From positions 62,001 through 126,000 of the forward strand of contig NZ_FORX01000008.1 in NCBI RefSeq assembly GCF_900114115.1: a stretch of DNA of 64,000 nucleotides. Direction: 5' to 3'. The DNA comes from Desulfomicrobium apsheronum (GTDB lineage: Bacteria > Desulfobacterota > Desulfovibrionia > Desulfovibrionales > Desulfomicrobiaceae). Positions 42,886 through 52,487 of the stretch are shown in pieces. Under the pieces are notes generated by a model. It worked only from the letters and a program-made list of their open reading frames with translations. It was not told the origin of the DNA and searched no databases. Each line of letters opens with the position of its first letter. Positions within the stretch are counted from its first letter, which is position 1. The translations under genes were made by a program, and so were the position numbers.

Positions 42886-44271
42886 TCATATGTCGCCGAA
42901 AAAAGTGCCGAGCCGGGCATCCTCCTGCAACGCTGCGATCTTGCGCTGCACCTGGCGCAGGCTGATCCCTAGGATGCGCGCCGCCTCGTGGCGATCGCCC
43001 TGCATGGCGCGCAGGACATATGCCACGTGCCTGGCTTCGTTTTCCCTCAAGCTGCAGAGTCTTCTGGCGGCCGGGTCCGCGGAAGTGCCTTCCGACGTGC
43101 TGTGACTTCCAGACAACAACGACTCCACCTTCACCACGTTGCCATCGGCTTCCGGATTTCGCAGCGCCGCGTTGTGCATGAGGTTCGACAACTCTCTCAC
43201 GTTGCCGGGAAAGTCGCATGCTTCGAGCCAGGCCAGAGCGCCCGGACTCAGTTCAAGAGAGGGACGGTCCAAGTCCTCGCAGGCCTTTTCCAGGAAATGA
43301 CGCGCCAGAAGGGCTATGTCAGCGTCCCGCGCCCGCAGGGGAGGGAGAATGATATGCCCTCCGCGGAGGCGGTAGAGCAAGTCCAGCCGAAAACGCCCTT
43401 CTGCGCAGGCCTTGTCGAGGTCACAGTTTGTGGCCGAGATGACGCAGACATCCACCGCAAGCTCCTTGCGTCCTCCGATGGGAGGAACGGTTCGCTCCTC
43501 CAGCACACGCAAAAGTTTGGGCTGCAGATGCATGGGCAACTCGCCCACCTCATCCAGGAAAAGCGTGCCCCCATGGGCCTGCTGGAAAAATCCTTCATGA
43601 TCGGCGCTGGCGCCTGTGAATGCACCCTTCTGGTGCCCGAAAAATTGGCTTTCGAAAAGATTGTCCGGCACGGCCGAGACGTTCACGGCTACAAACGGCC
43701 CATCGGCCCTGGGGCCGGCAGCGTGGATGCCCCTGGCCACAAGCTCCTTGCCGGTGCCGCTTTCGCCTGTGATCAGAACAGGACGGCCGCCGCGAGCCAG
43801 GGCCGTCGCATAGGCCAGTTGTTCCTTCATGCGCGAATTCACCGTAAAGACGCCGGCAAAAGCCTCGGGAACATCGCTGACAGCCACGCCTTCCAACCCG
43901 GCCCGCATGCTCAAACGTTCGTAGGCGCGTTCGATGGTCAGCAGCAGACGCTGCTGGTCCACAGGTTTGATCAGGTAGTCGTATGCCCCCAATCTCAAGG
44001 CCTTCACGGCCTGCTCCACGTCCTCCACTGCCGTGATCACGATGAATTCAGTTCTCGGGTGGCGGGGTTTGGCCTGTTCCAGCACGGTCAGACCATCCAC
44101 CTCCGACATGAGCAGGTCCAGTAGCACCACGTTGACGGACTCGGTCTCCAGACGCTCGAGCGCTTCCCTCCCGCTGGAGCAAAGCACGCAATTCTTGTAT
44201 CCGCGCCTGCGCAGCAGACGCTGCATGGTGCTGAGCACCACAGGCTCGTCATCGACCACCATCAATTTCAT
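42886..44271 (-). CDS. NtrC-family sigma-54-dependent response regulator
   Basis: The 461-residue protein has a receiver domain (MVVDDEPVV, phospho-acceptor Asp52 in LLDLL, VITA, LIKP), an AAA+ domain (Walker A GESGTGKELVARGIH, sigma-54 contact loop GAFTGA, GTLFLDEVGEL) and a C-terminal Fis-type helix-turn-helix (HEAARILGISLRQVQRKI). It overlaps the sensor kinase gene by 4 bp and is the probable activator of the downstream MBL operon. Confidence 0.95.
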   Translation of the reverse strand: MKLMVVDDEPVVLSTMQRLLRRRGYKNCVLCSSGREALERLETESVNVVLLDLLMSEVDGLTVLEQAKPRHPRTEFIVITAVEDVEQAVKALRLGAYDYLIKPVDQQRLLLTIERAYERLSMRAGLEGVAVSDVPEAFAGVFTVNSRMKEQLAYATALARGGRPVLITGESGTGKELVARGIHAAGPRADGPFVAVNVSAVPDNLFESQFFGHQKGAFTGASADHEGFFQQAHGGTLFLDEVGELPMHLQPKLLRVLEERTVPPIGGRKELAVDVCVISATNCDLDKACAEGRFRLDLLYRLRGGHIILPPLRARDADIALLARHFLEKACEDLDRPSLELSPGALAWLEACDFPGNVRELSNLMHNAALRNPEADGNVVKVESLLSGSHSTSEGTSADPAARRLCSLRENEARHVAYVLRAMQGDRHEAARILGISLRQVQRKIAALQEDARLGTFFGDI

Positions 44272-47036
44272 TTTTCACCTCTCGCGACTGGCGTTACCTG
44301 CAACTGGTTCGTGATATTGAAGCGCAGAATTCGTCGCAGCAGATCCAGGTTCAAAGGCCCGGAGACCACAAGGTCCGCCAGCGAACCGGCCTTGTCGTGG
44401 GCCGCGCATTCGTCCGGATTATCCGTGTAAACCGCTCGTATCAGCAGCGGGTTGACGTCAGCAATCGACTTCAGCAACTCCCCGACTTCAGTCCCAGCCG
44501 ATTCAAGTTCAAGACAAACAGCTACGATGTTGGGATTTTCCGCAAGCGCCCGCGACAACTCTTCCGATGATCGCGCCCCTATGCATTCCGACGCGGGCGG
44601 ATCCTGACCCAGAAGCACCAGACGTTCAAGCCTTGCCTCGTCTCGATCCATCCACAACACAGCCGGTCGAATGCGTAAACAGCGGTCAAGATGCAAGGGC
44701 AGCACCATGGCGAAACAGGTCCCTACTCCCGGCCTGGAAACCGGAAAGATGACGCCGTTGTGGTCGTTCACCAGTCGGTAGCTAACGCTCAGGCCCAGTC
44801 CCGTGCCGCCCTTCTCCCTCCTAGTGGTGAAGAACGGTTCGAAAATCTTTTCCCGCAATTCCGGGGGTATTCCATGACCATCGTCGTGCACCTGCAAAAT
44901 CACCCCTTGCGGGCTTTCCATACGTCGTGTGGATATGAGCAGGTTGCTTTGGTTCTCCGGACGCACAGCGTGGGTTGCGTTGACCACCAGGTTGGCTACG
45001 ACCTGTTCCAGCTTTGTAGGGTACCCTTCTATCAAGGGAAGATTCGGATCCAGTTCCAGGACAAAACGCTTGAATGTCTTGCGGACCTGGGCCCCCACAA
45101 GGGGCAAGGTTTTTTTCACGACATCGTTTAGTTGAACGGCCTGGGGCTGGCTCCGTTCGTTGGAACTGGCGAAATCTCGCAACTCACGCACGACGCGGTC
45201 GATACGTTCGCTGCCGACCATAATGTCATCGAGCATATCGTTCATATCCTGGGACAGTTCGGCCACGCTCATGCCGCCCGTGTCCAACTCCCAGCCGGCG
45301 GTCTGGGCCCTGTCCAAAAGCGGCTCCAGAATCTCCCATGTCTCGCGCAGCAAGGGGACATTGGTGCTGATGAAGACGTTGGGATTGCGGATTTCATGCG
45401 CCACACCCGCCACCAGTTCGCCTAGGGAGGCCAACTTGTCGGCTTGAATGACCTGCTGCAAGCTGCGCTCCGTTTCCTGACGAAGTTCCACTTCGGCCGT
45501 GATGTCCTGCCAAAACCCTGCAACACGCCGCACCTGGCTGTCGGGGTAGCTCACGACCCTCCGGACGTCGCTGAACCAGCGGTAATCGCCGCGTGCCGTC
45601 TGAAAACGATACGTGAGCCGTTCGTCATCCAGACCGTTTTTTTTCTCCGTCTTCAGATTGAGTTCCTTGCCCAGTCGGTCCAGCACCACTCCACTGTCAT
45701 CCGGATGGATGCGTTTGCTCCAGAAATCTTTGTCATCAAGGAAATCTTCTGGCTGAAAACCGGTAATGCTGATGACGTTGTGACTGACATAGGTGAAACG
45801 CCCCAGAGGCTCCGGGATGGTGGTAAAAGGCGCGATGGGAAGCGATTCCAGCAAGTTGGCCAGTTTTTCCGCCGTGTCACGAAGCTCGGCCTGGACCCTG
45901 CGTCGCTGGATGATGTTCAAAGCCATTATAGAACTGACGCCTGTCAGAAAGAGCACTGCGGCAACTAGACTCCAAATGATCTTTTTGTTCACTTCGTAAA
46001 ACGAGGGTGGCCTGTTCAGGATCTGACTGCCCAGAGGAAGTTTTTCCTCGCTGAGACCAAGACGCTTGAGTTGGGCGTAATCGAACATCCAACGATTCGG
46101 GCTTTGTTTGTTCACTCCCACGTCTTTGGGAGCCTGGCCGTTGATGATGCGCACCGCCATGGATGCGGCAGCCATCCCCTGCCCTTTGCCGCTGGTGATC
46201 ATACCACCCACGATGCCTTCGCCCATGAAGAAGTCCCAAACGCCGTAAATGGGAAGCGCGGTTGCCTCGCGCAGGAGTTTGATGGTCTCCAAATGGCTAA
46301 AAACACGCCCATCCGCATCACGGTTGAAGTTCAAGAGCAGCACAACACTCTGTTGCGGCAGTGCTCTCACCTTGTCCAGCAGTGATGTCATGGGGAGGCC
46401 GTCAAGCATGATAAAGTCAATTTTGTTTGAAAAGGCGGAAGTGATCTCCTTCAGGGCCTGGGCCGTGGAACGTCCTGTGGGTGTACGATCCACCACCACT
46501 GCGATCTGCCGTATGCTGGGATGCAGTGCCACGGCCGCAGCAAGAGTCCGGCGCACGTCGATGGTCTCCACCACCCCCGCAAAATTATCCAGGCCCTCAA
46601 GCATGTCGTCCTGAAAGAAGTTGACCCCACAAAAAACCACGGGGACATGGCCGAAAACCTGCTTTCCATAAATGCGAAGAAAATTGAAGGCGTTGTCATC
46701 TGTTGCAATCACCACGTCAGGATGGTCTAGGCTGTATTTTGATGCGTAAAGCCGAAGCAGGTTTTCGGTATGTTCAGATTTTACATGGCGTTTTGAATCC
46801 ATGTATTCCGTTATGATCCTCACACCTTGGAGCTCATTCATCAATTTCATACGAATGCTCTCTTCAATCGTGTCAGTCCAACGAAATCCTTTATGATAAG
46901 AATGTATAACGAGAACCGTATATGGATTTTCAGAAGACTTAACATTTTTAGACAAAATAATAAAAAATAATATGCAAAAAAATGCAAAAATAAATTTGTA
47001 TTTAGTAGAAACAAATATGTTGCGTCGATGAAACAT
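44268..47036 (-). CDS. sensor histidine kinase with ABC_sub_bind input domain and C-terminal pseudo-receiver
   Basis: This 922-residue protein has an N-terminal membrane segment ([15 protein letters not shown]), then an extracytoplasmic domain of the ABC_sub_bind type ([48 protein letters not shown]) and TM2 ([20 protein letters not shown]). PAS, HisKA ([12 protein letters not shown]) and HATPase_c ([17 protein letters not shown]) follow. The last 120 residues resemble a receiver ([18 protein letters not shown]) but lack the phospho-acceptor Asp. It probably senses a small solute outside the membrane and signals to the adjacent NtrC-type regulator. Confidence 0.92.
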   Translation of the reverse strand: MFHRRNIFVSTKYKFIFAFFCILFFIILSKNVKSSENPYTVLVIHSYHKGFRWTDTIEESIRMKLMNELQGVRIITEYMDSKRHVKSEHTENLLRLYASKYSLDHPDVVIATDDNAFNFLRIYGKQVFGHVPVVFCGVNFFQDDMLEGLDNFAGVVETIDVRRTLAAAVALHPSIRQIAVVVDRTPTGRSTAQALKEITSAFSNKIDFIMLDGLPMTSLLDKVRALPQQSVVLLLNFNRDADGRVFSHLETIKLLREATALPIYGVWDFFMGEGIVGGMITSGKGQGMAAASMAVRIINGQAPKDVGVNKQSPNRWMFDYAQLKRLGLSEEKLPLGSQILNRPPSFYEVNKKIIWSLVAAVLFLTGVSSIMALNIIQRRRVQAELRDTAEKLANLLESLPIAPFTTIPEPLGRFTYVSHNVISITGFQPEDFLDDKDFWSKRIHPDDSGVVLDRLGKELNLKTEKKNGLDDERLTYRFQTARGDYRWFSDVRRVVSYPDSQVRRVAGFWQDITAEVELRQETERSLQQVIQADKLASLGELVAGVAHEIRNPNVFISTNVPLLRETWEILEPLLDRAQTAGWELDTGGMSVAELSQDMNDMLDDIMVGSERIDRVVRELRDFASSNERSQPQAVQLNDVVKKTLPLVGAQVRKTFKRFVLELDPNLPLIEGYPTKLEQVVANLVVNATHAVRPENQSNLLISTRRMESPQGVILQVHDDGHGIPPELREKIFEPFFTTRREKGGTGLGLSVSYRLVNDHNGVIFPVSRPGVGTCFAMVLPLHLDRCLRIRPAVLWMDRDEARLERLVLLGQDPPASECIGARSSEELSRALAENPNIVAVCLELESAGTEVGELLKSIADVNPLLIRAVYTDNPDECAAHDKAGSLADLVVSGPLNLDLLRRILRFNITNQLQVTPVARGEK

Positions 47037-47075
47037 TTACTAATTATTCCCAAATCGGATTGAATCGAAATTGAT

Positions 47076-47110
47076 TAAAGAATCTTGGCTCTGAGGGCCA
47101 GGATTCTTTA
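47076..47110 (-). terminator. terminator after the jet operon
   Basis: TAAAGAATCTTGGC and GCCAGGATTCTTTA form a 14-bp stem with one wobble pair and a short loop, 28 bp after the jetD stop and before the sensor kinase gene. Confidence 0.7.
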
Positions 47111-47137
47111 ATATACACGCAGCTGCGCAGTGTCGTT

Positions 47138-48130
47138 TCAGAAAAGCAGTTCGTCCAAATTTACCCCGCGCTTCCTGAGCTGATAAAGCACCTGCTCCTG
47201 CTCAGCCTGCAATTCATGACTCGCACCCCACCTTGCCAGGCCCTTCAACCGGTCACCGCGCAACGAGTCCACCCTGATTGATCTGGCACCCTGCCATGCA
47301 GGCAGATCGGACTTCAGGAGTTCCAATGTTTCCTGATTAGGAAAGAACTCCCCGTCACGCCCCGATACGGCGGACAGCCTGTCAAATATAGCCAACCCAT
47401 CAGGATCGAAGTCCCCGAAGTGAACCCAGCAGCATGAGGCCGGAGCCGATTTGAGCCAGGCGGCCACCCCTCTGGAGGCGTACCCCCCCGTGTAGATGAG
47501 AATTCCGACAGGAAGGGAGAGTTCCAGAAAGGGAGAGAGGTTTTCGCAGGTCATTATGAAATGAAGACGCGAGAGGTCATACTGCTCGGGGCGAGCATGA
47601 GAGGACATCAGGACGGCCTGACCATGGTATTTCGTGACTTCGGAAAGATCCGGGCCTCCTGCTGTGTGCGGGAGCGGAGAAAAGGCCTTGAGCCGCAACT
47701 CTCCCCGGCTGGGCTTAAGGGCGAGCCAGTCCTCGTAGATTCGGGACAGGATGGAGACGGAGCCGATGTGCTTGGAATCCCCGAAGAGTTCGGCGCTGAG
47801 TTGCTGCCGCCAGACCATGCCCACGGACTGATCGGTCTTTTCCAGGGCCATGAGCAGGCGCAGGCAGTCTGGCGCCCGATCGGCGATCCGAACTCTCAGT
47901 CCCATGGCCGCCGCCAAGGTTTCGGCTGAGTCCAGCTTGGCGATGACGTCCGCGAACTCGGGCGTAGCCAGCAGGCGCCGCAATTCTTGCTCATCGACCA
48001 GCACGGCGGTGTTCTTCTCGCGCCGCACGATCCCCGCCCGCTCGAGCATGGCGAACTCGGCGTTCCAGCCCGCCCTGCCCCGCTCCAGCAGACCGCGCCA
48101 AGCCAGGCACCGGGCAGTGAGGTCCATCAC
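47138..48130 (-). CDS. jetD: Wadjet protein JetD (TOPRIM nuclease subunit)
   Basis: The 330-residue protein has the C-terminal TOPRIM-like region of JetD: GILIYTGGYASRG, CCWVHFGDFDPDGLAIFDRL and a late Arg/Lys-rich part. In Wadjet systems JetD cuts plasmid DNA after the JetABC condensin has extruded it. It overlaps jetC by 4 bp and is the last gene of the operon. The length is somewhat short for JetD, with a compact N-terminal part. Confidence 0.88.
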   Translation of the reverse strand: MMDLTARCLAWRGLLERGRAGWNAEFAMLERAGIVRREKNTAVLVDEQELRRLLATPEFADVIAKLDSAETLAAAMGLRVRIADRAPDCLRLLMALEKTDQSVGMVWRQQLSAELFGDSKHIGSVSILSRIYEDWLALKPSRGELRLKAFSPLPHTAGGPDLSEVTKYHGQAVLMSSHARPEQYDLSRLHFIMTCENLSPFLELSLPVGILIYTGGYASRGVAAWLKSAPASCCWVHFGDFDPDGLAIFDRLSAVSGRDGEFFPNQETLELLKSDLPAWQGARSIRVDSLRGDRLKGLARWGASHELQAEQEQVLYQLRKRGVNLDELLF

Positions 48131-51100
48131 GCAATCTCCCCGGCAGGTCCGGCATCATCGTCTACTGCGGCAACCGTTTCCGCCGCCTGCGGGACATAAA
48201 CGCCCACATGGGTCACGCCCTGTGGCAGCGCTGTGAGGATATGGGTCAGCGAGTCAGAGATATTGAGCATTCTGGGCAAGGCCAGCACCATCTGACACTC
48301 CACCCTGTCCAGCAGGTCACGCACGGTGTTCATGGCCCGCTCGTCAAGACGCTCAGCCTCGTCCAGGGCCATGAGCAGGATGCCGCTGCCGCGATGCTGG
48401 CCGGAGTCCGAGCCTTCGTAGAAAAGCAGGCTCAGGCAGATGGCCAGGTTGATGCCCAGGCCCTCACCGCTGGAAAAACCGCTGCGGCGCTCGCGGCCTT
48501 CGTCGTCCTCGATGGCCCAACGCAGACGGACATAGGTGCGGTAATCCGTGATCTGGTCGTCTTCGAGCTGCGCGCCCTTGGCGTGGCGGGCGATGATCTC
48601 CCGGATCTGATCCAGGAATTCACGCAAGCCCACCGCCGTTCCGGATGAAAACAGTGATAGCTGGCCGGTGCTCCGCAAATGCTTGAGGCCTTCGTAGGCG
48701 GGCTCATGCACTTTCTCCAAGTACACCTTGCGCACCTTGCCAAATCCCAAGTTGGAGAGGATGTCGTTAATCCTTTGCAGCTTGCGGGTCAGGGCGCGGA
48801 TATCGGCGTCCACATTGTTGCGGATCGCTTCCACGTACCCGCGCAGCTTGCCTTCGATCTTCGCCAGTTCGTCGCGCAGGGCCTTGAGCTTATCTTCCTC
48901 GCGATCAAGCTCCACATCGGGAGGCAACAGCATGGTCAGCACATCGCCCACCAGCTGATCGGGTTCCCTGTCCCGGGGCATGGCCAGCTCCTGGCCGTAT
49001 TCCCGGCAGACCAACTCCAGTTGTCCAGACAGGGCCACCCTGGCTTCGGCCCAGGCGTGCCGGGCCTTGTCCCGCCTGGCCTCGGTCCAGTCTCCGTGGA
49101 GGGCGGCAGGATCTTCGGCTGGATAATACCGGCCCCACTGGGCTGTGGCCTGCTCCATTTCCAGGACCGCATGGCGAAGCTTGCCGGACATGTCGTTCAG
49201 GGTAGTAGACCGGTTCTGCACATCGGCCCGCAGCTTTCCCAACTGTTCAGCTCCGGCGCGAATTTTCCCCTTGATGGAAGCCAGCTCCTTGGTCAGCTCC
49301 GCCACCCGCCGCGCCATGAGTTCGGCCTGGGTAAAATCGACGCGGCCCTCCAGGACATCGAGAGGCTCGTCTTTTTCCAGGCTTTCGCGCTGGGCTTGGG
49401 CTTTGGTTCTTGAATTCTCGGACTCCCGCCGCTCCCGCTCAAGTTCGGACTGCCGTTTCTGAAATTCTTCCTGACTGGTCCGCAGCCGCGCCAAGCCCTC
49501 TTCCAGGGCTTTCACGTCCCGCTCAAGTCCCGCGATCCTGGCGCGCACAGCATCGAGCTGCGCCGGGCTTTCCGCCAGTTCAAAGACCTGGATGCGGTTC
49601 TTGAGCTTCTCGACGCAGTCATGGCAGGCCTTGGTCCGGGCCTGGCCTTCGGACACTACGCGGACCCGCTTGGCCAGTGCCTCCTCAAGCACCACGCTCT
49701 CCCGGTCGCACAGGGCGTCCCAGGCACCGAGCACCGCGGCCAGGCGCTCTTCCAGGGCCCGCTGAGAAGCCATGTCGGTCTTGAGGCGTGCCATGGCGGC
49801 ATCGCATTCATCCAGTTCCCGGGCCAGGGCGATGAGCTGCTCCGCCCGCGCGCGGCTGGACAGCCAGACCGGGCCCTGCGGCTCGTACCAGGCCAGAGCG
49901 CCCCGCCCGCCGACAGCGGCAGTACGACTCGCCCAGTCCTCTTCCCCGGCATCGGAGGTGACCACGAAGACCCTGTCCGACCCTTCCAGCCTGTCCAGAA
50001 GCTTGGCGCCCTCTCTGGGGCGGATGGCCAGAGCGAAGGGACCAAGGCGCGTCTGCCACGCCGCGGCCTCCTGGACGTCAAGCTGATCAAAATCCATGGC
50101 CACGGGATCGGCCAAGCCCAGATCGACCATGCGCTGCGCCTCGGGTGGCAGGGGCGGACGGCCCTGAGCCAGGGTATCGCGTAACTGCTGAATGCGGCCG
50201 CGCTCGGCCACAAGCTTCACTTCCTTGAGGCTCAGGCGGATGATCTCATCCTTGATGGCGCGCAGCCTGGTCTCAACGTCCTCGCGTTTGGGAGGATCGG
50301 TTACGGCGTTCGCTCCCACCAGACCAGTCCAAAGCAGCAAGGCCTCTTCATGGCGCTTCGTGCGGCGGCGCAGCTCTGTCAGCTGCTCCTTCCACGTGGG
50401 CAGAAGACGCAGTTCCTGAAAAGGCCCTTCCCACTCGTTCCAGGCCTCGATGACATCGACGGCCGAGCCGATCTTGCGGCCCAAAATCTCCGCAGCCTTG
50501 GTCAGGTCGGCCTCGAAGCTCCGCCACGCCTTCGCATCCTTGGCCAGCTGTGTCTCCTGTCCGGCCATCTTCTCCCGTTCAACCAAAAGTTCTGTCCGCT
50601 TGGTATTCCCGGAAGTGATCTCCTCCGACACTACGCGGTATTTCTCGGTAATGCTTGTCTGCTCGGAAAGAATGGCCTGAAGACGCTTGTCCGCCGCGGC
50701 CAGTTCCTTGCCGGCGGCCACGTATTCCTTGTGCCGACGCAATTGAGCATCCAGCGACGATTGCTTTTTCTGCAGCAGATCGCGTTGGGTGGAAACCTCG
50801 GATTCCTTTTTCTCCAGACTGGTCAAGGCGGTCTGCTGCGCGGTAAGCTCCTGCTGGGCCTTTTCCTGTTCCGCCCGGAGCCTGCCCTCCTGCTGCCGCA
50901 GGGCTTGGACACGCCCCGAGGAAACCACAAGATCGGCGGCCAGGCTCTCGCGCCGCGCGCTGTCCAGAGCAACGCGCAGCTCCTCAAGTTTGAGCCGCGT
51001 CTCCCGGAACCGAACCAGCCGTTTGAGGCGTTCCTCCACGCCACGACGGTCGTGCATCAGCTTTTCCACATCGCTGAAATTCATCTTCCTGGCGGGCGGC

Positions 51101-51747
51101 GGGCAGAGCATGTCCTGCAGAAAAGCCTGCAGGTCCGTCAGACGCGGCTGTGTGATCTGCCGCCACAGCCCGGCAAAACTCTTCTTCTTGCCAGGCCGCA
51201 TGAGCGGGATGGGCAGGATGCCCTGCTCGTGCAGAAATGCGTGGTAATCATCCACGCGCTCGAAGGGCAGGTAGTCGGCGGTGGGGTCGGCCTGCAGAAT
51301 CCTGCGCGACAGGACCTGAAAATCCGGAGTGATAACGCTGGTCTCAAGGTCGAAGAACAGGCGTTCCTGAAGCGGGACGCGCCGCAGCACAAAAGGCGAG
51401 AGGTCAAGCTGCTCGCCACTGGGGCGCACAGCCAGACGCACGCCCATGGCCGTGACCTCTTCGTGCCCGGTGATGCCGATGGCCGCCCAGGCCACGCGCT
51501 GGCGCAGCTGGCCGATAATGGAGCGGTCATTCTGACCCGAGGCCACGTTCATGGAAATGTACTGTTGGTGGCAGAGCATCACGGTCTGGATGGCGTCCAG
51601 GAGCGTGGTCTTGCCCACGCCGTTATTACCGGACAGGACCGTCAAACGGCCGTGCAGGGGGATCAGACTGCAGGGGAAGAGTTGGTAACCGACCAGCAGC
51701 AACTCCCGGGCCCAAATCGGATCAGGGCTGAAAAAGGGCAGGTTCAT
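48127..51747 (-). CDS. jetC: Wadjet protein JetC (SMC/MukB-like ATPase)
   Basis: The 1,206-residue SMC-type protein has Walker A LSGNNGVGKTTLLDAIQ at about residue 35-50, long coiled coils from about 270 to 470 and 640 to 920 with a hinge-like middle, the signature region FSSGEGLGINLAICLSLLFY and Walker B GILLMALDEAERLDE near the C-terminus. It is the ATP-driven loop extruder of the complex. It overlaps jetB and jetD by 4 bp each. Confidence 0.94.
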   Translation of the reverse strand: MNLPFFSPDPIWARELLLVGYQLFPCSLIPLHGRLTVLSGNNGVGKTTLLDAIQTVMLCHQQYISMNVASGQNDRSIIGQLRQRVAWAAIGITGHEEVTAMGVRLAVRPSGEQLDLSPFVLRRVPLQERLFFDLETSVITPDFQVLSRRILQADPTADYLPFERVDDYHAFLHEQGILPIPLMRPGKKKSFAGLWRQITQPRLTDLQAFLQDMLCPPPARKMNFSDVEKLMHDRRGVEERLKRLVRFRETRLKLEELRVALDSARRESLAADLVVSSGRVQALRQQEGRLRAEQEKAQQELTAQQTALTSLEKKESEVSTQRDLLQKKQSSLDAQLRRHKEYVAAGKELAAADKRLQAILSEQTSITEKYRVVSEEITSGNTKRTELLVEREKMAGQETQLAKDAKAWRSFEADLTKAAEILGRKIGSAVDVIEAWNEWEGPFQELRLLPTWKEQLTELRRRTKRHEEALLLWTGLVGANAVTDPPKREDVETRLRAIKDEIIRLSLKEVKLVAERGRIQQLRDTLAQGRPPLPPEAQRMVDLGLADPVAMDFDQLDVQEAAAWQTRLGPFALAIRPREGAKLLDRLEGSDRVFVVTSDAGEEDWASRTAAVGGRGALAWYEPQGPVWLSSRARAEQLIALARELDECDAAMARLKTDMASQRALEERLAAVLGAWDALCDRESVVLEEALAKRVRVVSEGQARTKACHDCVEKLKNRIQVFELAESPAQLDAVRARIAGLERDVKALEEGLARLRTSQEEFQKRQSELERERRESENSRTKAQAQRESLEKDEPLDVLEGRVDFTQAELMARRVAELTKELASIKGKIRAGAEQLGKLRADVQNRSTTLNDMSGKLRHAVLEMEQATAQWGRYYPAEDPAALHGDWTEARRDKARHAWAEARVALSGQLELVCREYGQELAMPRDREPDQLVGDVLTMLLPPDVELDREEDKLKALRDELAKIEGKLRGYVEAIRNNVDADIRALTRKLQRINDILSNLGFGKVRKVYLEKVHEPAYEGLKHLRSTGQLSLFSSGTAVGLREFLDQIREIIARHAKGAQLEDDQITDYRTYVRLRWAIEDDEGRERRSGFSSGEGLGINLAICLSLLFYEGSDSGQHRGSGILLMALDEAERLDERAMNTVRDLLDRVECQMVLALPRMLNISDSLTHILTALPQGVTHVGVYVPQAAETVAAVDDDAGPAGEIA

Positions 51748-52487
51748 TCGTCCTCCGCCACGTCATCACTGTCATCGATTTCCGGTTCGGTCTCGAACCC
51801 GGCCCACAGGGTTTTGACCACGCCAAGCAGGTCGGTCGCCTCGCTGCCTTGATGCAGGAGGGCGTTGCGGCTCACTTCCAGAAAACGCTGCAGGCCCGGC
51901 AGGCGGTAGACCAGAAGATCCCGCCACTCCGCCCGCACCGATGGACGGAGCTCTACGAATCGGTAACGGGCCAGCTCGTTCAGAAAAGTGCGGATGGCGT
52001 CGATCATCCTGTCGCGGTTCTGCTCCGTCTCGGCCCGCTGTCGGCCTCGCCCGCGCACGGGCAGGAAGACCGGGACCAGCATGTTGAAATCGAAGTTCGA
52101 GAGAATCCGCCCCGCCAGGTCGGCGGCGGGCACAGACTCCTGGCCGTCCACGCCTTCGGTCACGAAGTGCCAGGCCAGAAAGATGCCCAGGAAGGTCGCC
52201 CCGCGGCTGAGGCGTTCGGCCTTGACCATCCCCGAATCGGGTTTGAGGTAGAAGAAGCTCTCCCCGCCCAGGTCGCTGCGGCACAGCCTGTATCCCAGGA
52301 AGGCAAAGAAATCCTCCCAGTCCGACTGGTTGCGGTCCAGAAAGCGGAACTCTGGCCCCATGAAGGGATCGATATGCTCGCCGCGCTGCAGGCTGTGGAT
52401 GATGCGCCGGGACAGGGCCGGGGAGGCGAACAGAACATTGCCGTCGCCCTCGTAGGGCATGTTGTTTTGAATTGGGGCGTCAGACAT
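51744..52487 (-). CDS. jetB: Wadjet protein JetB (MukE-like)
   Basis: The 247-residue protein has winged-helix-like character: FFAFLGYRLCRSDLGGESFF, ATFLGIFLAWHFV, AIRTFLNELARYRFVELRPS. An acidic tail (EPEIDDSDDVAEDE) ends it. It corresponds to the KITE/MukE subunit of the Wadjet condensin. The start at 52,487 overlaps the jetA stop by 8 bp; the open frame further upstream only shadows jetA. Confidence 0.88.
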   Translation of the reverse strand: MSDAPIQNNMPYEGDGNVLFASPALSRRIIHSLQRGEHIDPFMGPEFRFLDRNQSDWEDFFAFLGYRLCRSDLGGESFFYLKPDSGMVKAERLSRGATFLGIFLAWHFVTEGVDGQESVPAADLAGRILSNFDFNMLVPVFLPVRGRGRQRAETEQNRDRMIDAIRTFLNELARYRFVELRPSVRAEWRDLLVYRLPGLQRFLEVSRNALLHQGSEATDLLGVVKTLWAGFETEPEIDDSDDVAEDE

